Shown one piece after another: positions 5,601 through 5,691 of a stretch of DNA of 5,691 nt. The DNA is taken from contig JAJDEL010000880.1 in the NCBI GenBank assembly GCA_029259835.1, positions 1-5,691 of the forward strand. The letters run 5' to 3'. The first letter of the stretch is position 1, and the number at the start of each line of letters is the position of its first letter. A program made the translations under genes and the position numbers. This stretch comes from Planctomicrobium sp. GTDB lineage: Bacteria; Planctomycetota; Planctomycetia; Planctomycetales; Planctomycetaceae. The notes under the pieces are model-generated. The model was not told the DNA's origin, made no database searches, and worked only from the letters and a program-made list of their open reading frames with translations.

Positions 5601-5691
5601 AGAAGATGTCCGGTAAGCTCCTGTCCGAGCTGGATAGCGACCCGTCATCAACGCCGCTCTAGTTGGCGTACAGTACGGTGCAACATGAAAG
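2622..5691 (-). CDS. Sulfatase-PhoD-like phosphatase fusion protein, N terminus outside window
   Basis: The frame is open to the right edge, and 1022 residues are visible (residue 1 = codon at 5690-5688). Sulfatase domain, about 1-390: CTPTRAALMTGR begins at residue 7. Its Cys (5672-5670) is the one oxidised to formylglycine. GKWHLG (57-62), APHGPY (147-152), TDNG (207-210, metal) and GGKSSAYDGGHRVP (238-251) follow. The usual N-terminal Asp-Asp metal motif and any signal peptide lie off the edge. About 393-525 looks like a beta-sandwich. A fibronectin/Ig-like linker (to about 625) resembles the PhoD N-terminal domain. PhoD-like phosphoesterase, about 626-1022: IACVND (Cys633), FAGDQIYE (658-665), TDDHDVY (712-718), EDRKFK (788-793), SGDIHFG (906-912). 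The sulfatase part hydrolyses sulfate esters. PhoD relatives cleave phosphomono- or diesters using Fe and Ca. A periplasmic or exported enzyme acting on sulfated and phosphorylated glycans is inferred. The TTG at 5651 cannot be the start because it lies after the catalytic Cys. Confidence 0.88.
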   Translation of the reverse strand, partial: FHVAPYCTPTRAALMTGRYPARTGAYRTSSGRTSLHQREKTLGDLFTRNGYATGIFGKWHLGDCAPSRPMDKGFERSVWHRCGGLTQISDYWTNDYFDDTYLVGDRWKKFDGYCTDVWFDEAMSFMTSVAADAGGSKPFFVYLPTNAPHGPYIVGQKWKQPFLDMGLGKNQASFKGMVANFDWNLGRLLKFLQDESLADDTIVIFMTDNGTSGGAIFDKGTRIYGWPIDPRENANMRGGKSSAYDGGHRVPLFVRWPNGELGKPRDIDTLAAHFDITPTLIELCGLERPDSWPKLDGRSLFPLLKNNNTSWAARTLHTQMHGGNGYVKPGDLWEIGTAMTERWRLVEGRELYDIVDDPAQRKDVATENPDVVELLTKAHAEWFESVKPGMNPTRIVVGSDVEKRTDLTSQEWVMPKGSPPWAHTHVVKRMIANGPWWLDVAKAGKYRISLSRWPAYLDQSIDSRSASIQIAGQTLMIPIDAPDKTVTADFQITLPAGPTELTTTLTTPDGRKHGAYFATIESIESTEPSQASLLWTQYCIANKTLKMSAHTDADPIRPTTSSAKLHLKSRSGWQLAADVAVNPLTAMAEFRVEDWDSNVAREYRVVCGESELTGVIRSEPDSNGTLKLMAIACVNDKYFPYKEAVSQMVDQNPDLVFFAGDQIYESNAGGGIVEAHAEADVPKAMANYLAKWRMFGLTFRELLKDRPSIMITDDHDVYANDLWGDGGRRMSGSRTSGGYPMHPKWVNAVERTQTWHLPDPANAGPWGEGINAYYTSLDYGGVSFAILEDRKFKSPPSEVVSEAIRDPRTNKPNRTPEVIMDPAFDARKLDRPDLQLLGEAQEAFVAAWAKRVVKKQQLAAVLSQSPLVNIGNYDVTYGDMDANGWPQTARNRALRAIAPSRAVMVSGDIHFGTLHQHGIDNWGDGPWGYSLPAFASKQNRSWRPSVPAQGREVVDVVGSGNHHDRFGNKLTVAGTAHGHNGYGMLLFDKDKRQITIELHTMDEDRKPNNLDVPGWPLTIDVP

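Noticed and set aside
5649..5651. TTG as start of the sulfatase-PhoD gene
   Set aside because: It lies downstream of the CTPTRA catalytic motif. The frame remains open to the window edge, so the true start is outside.
2622..5691. Sulfatase-PhoD gene as part of the integron cassette array
   Set aside because: It is far longer than usual cassettes, has no attC at its 3' end and has its own terminator-like hairpin. It is better read as the chromosomal flank.
1..5691. CRISPR array, tRNA or rRNA gene
   Set aside because: I saw no regularly spaced short repeats and no tRNA or rRNA signatures. The only repeated blocks are the two attC-like sites and the G-run motifs.

Overview
The window looks like chromosomal DNA from a planctomycete, probably of the Pirellulaceae/Rhodopirellula kind. 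This is an inference from three things: a formylglycine-type sulfatase with a long multidomain tail, a beta-propeller protein of a type common there, and long imperfect inverted repeats with the layout of integron attC sites. No 16S or tRNA gene is present to confirm it.

Layout on the + strand: bases 1-846 hold the 3' part of a beta-propeller (NHL/SMP-30-like) gene that is open at the left edge. Bases 847-1438 hold no convincing intact gene. They contain two G-run-plus-TCARAA motifs in direct orientation (about 1109-1198) and a broken-looking minus-strand reading frame (1246-1411). Bases 1439-2225 hold two attC-like sites on the minus strand (2135-2225 and 1439-1528). These bracket one precisely delimited 696-bp gene cassette (1445-2140) encoding an isoprenylcysteine-carboxyl-methyltransferase (ICMT/PEMT)-family membrane protein. 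A 45-codon minus-strand frame (2150-2287) runs into the upstream attC and is probably the remnant of the preceding cassette. Bases 2288-2621 are non-coding or undecided, apart from a terminator-like hairpin. From 2622 to the right edge runs the minus-strand gene for a very long enzyme. It joins an N-terminal sulfatase (CTPTRA formylglycine motif at the edge) to a C-terminal PhoD-like metallophosphoesterase, and its N terminus lies outside the window.

The main discovery is the small integron-like unit. The two sites share a 15-bp identical block and have internal complementarity with an extra unpaired base at the same place. The cassette's own inverse core (GCCGAAC) is the exact complement of the core at its other end (GTTCGGC), as expected for a cassette that circularised and inserted at G^TT. 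Removing the cassette rejoins GGGTAAC and GTTACCC, again exactly complementary, so the pre-insertion site can be reconstructed. No integrase or attI is visible, so this is a CALIN-type (integrase-less) cluster or the distal end of a larger array. Both cassette reading frames run through their attC and stop at the same TGA, which gives the methyltransferase a 24-residue attC-encoded tail.

The sulfatase-PhoD protein is a second notable item: two different ester-hydrolysing metalloenzymes in one chain, both with their main visible active-site motifs intact.
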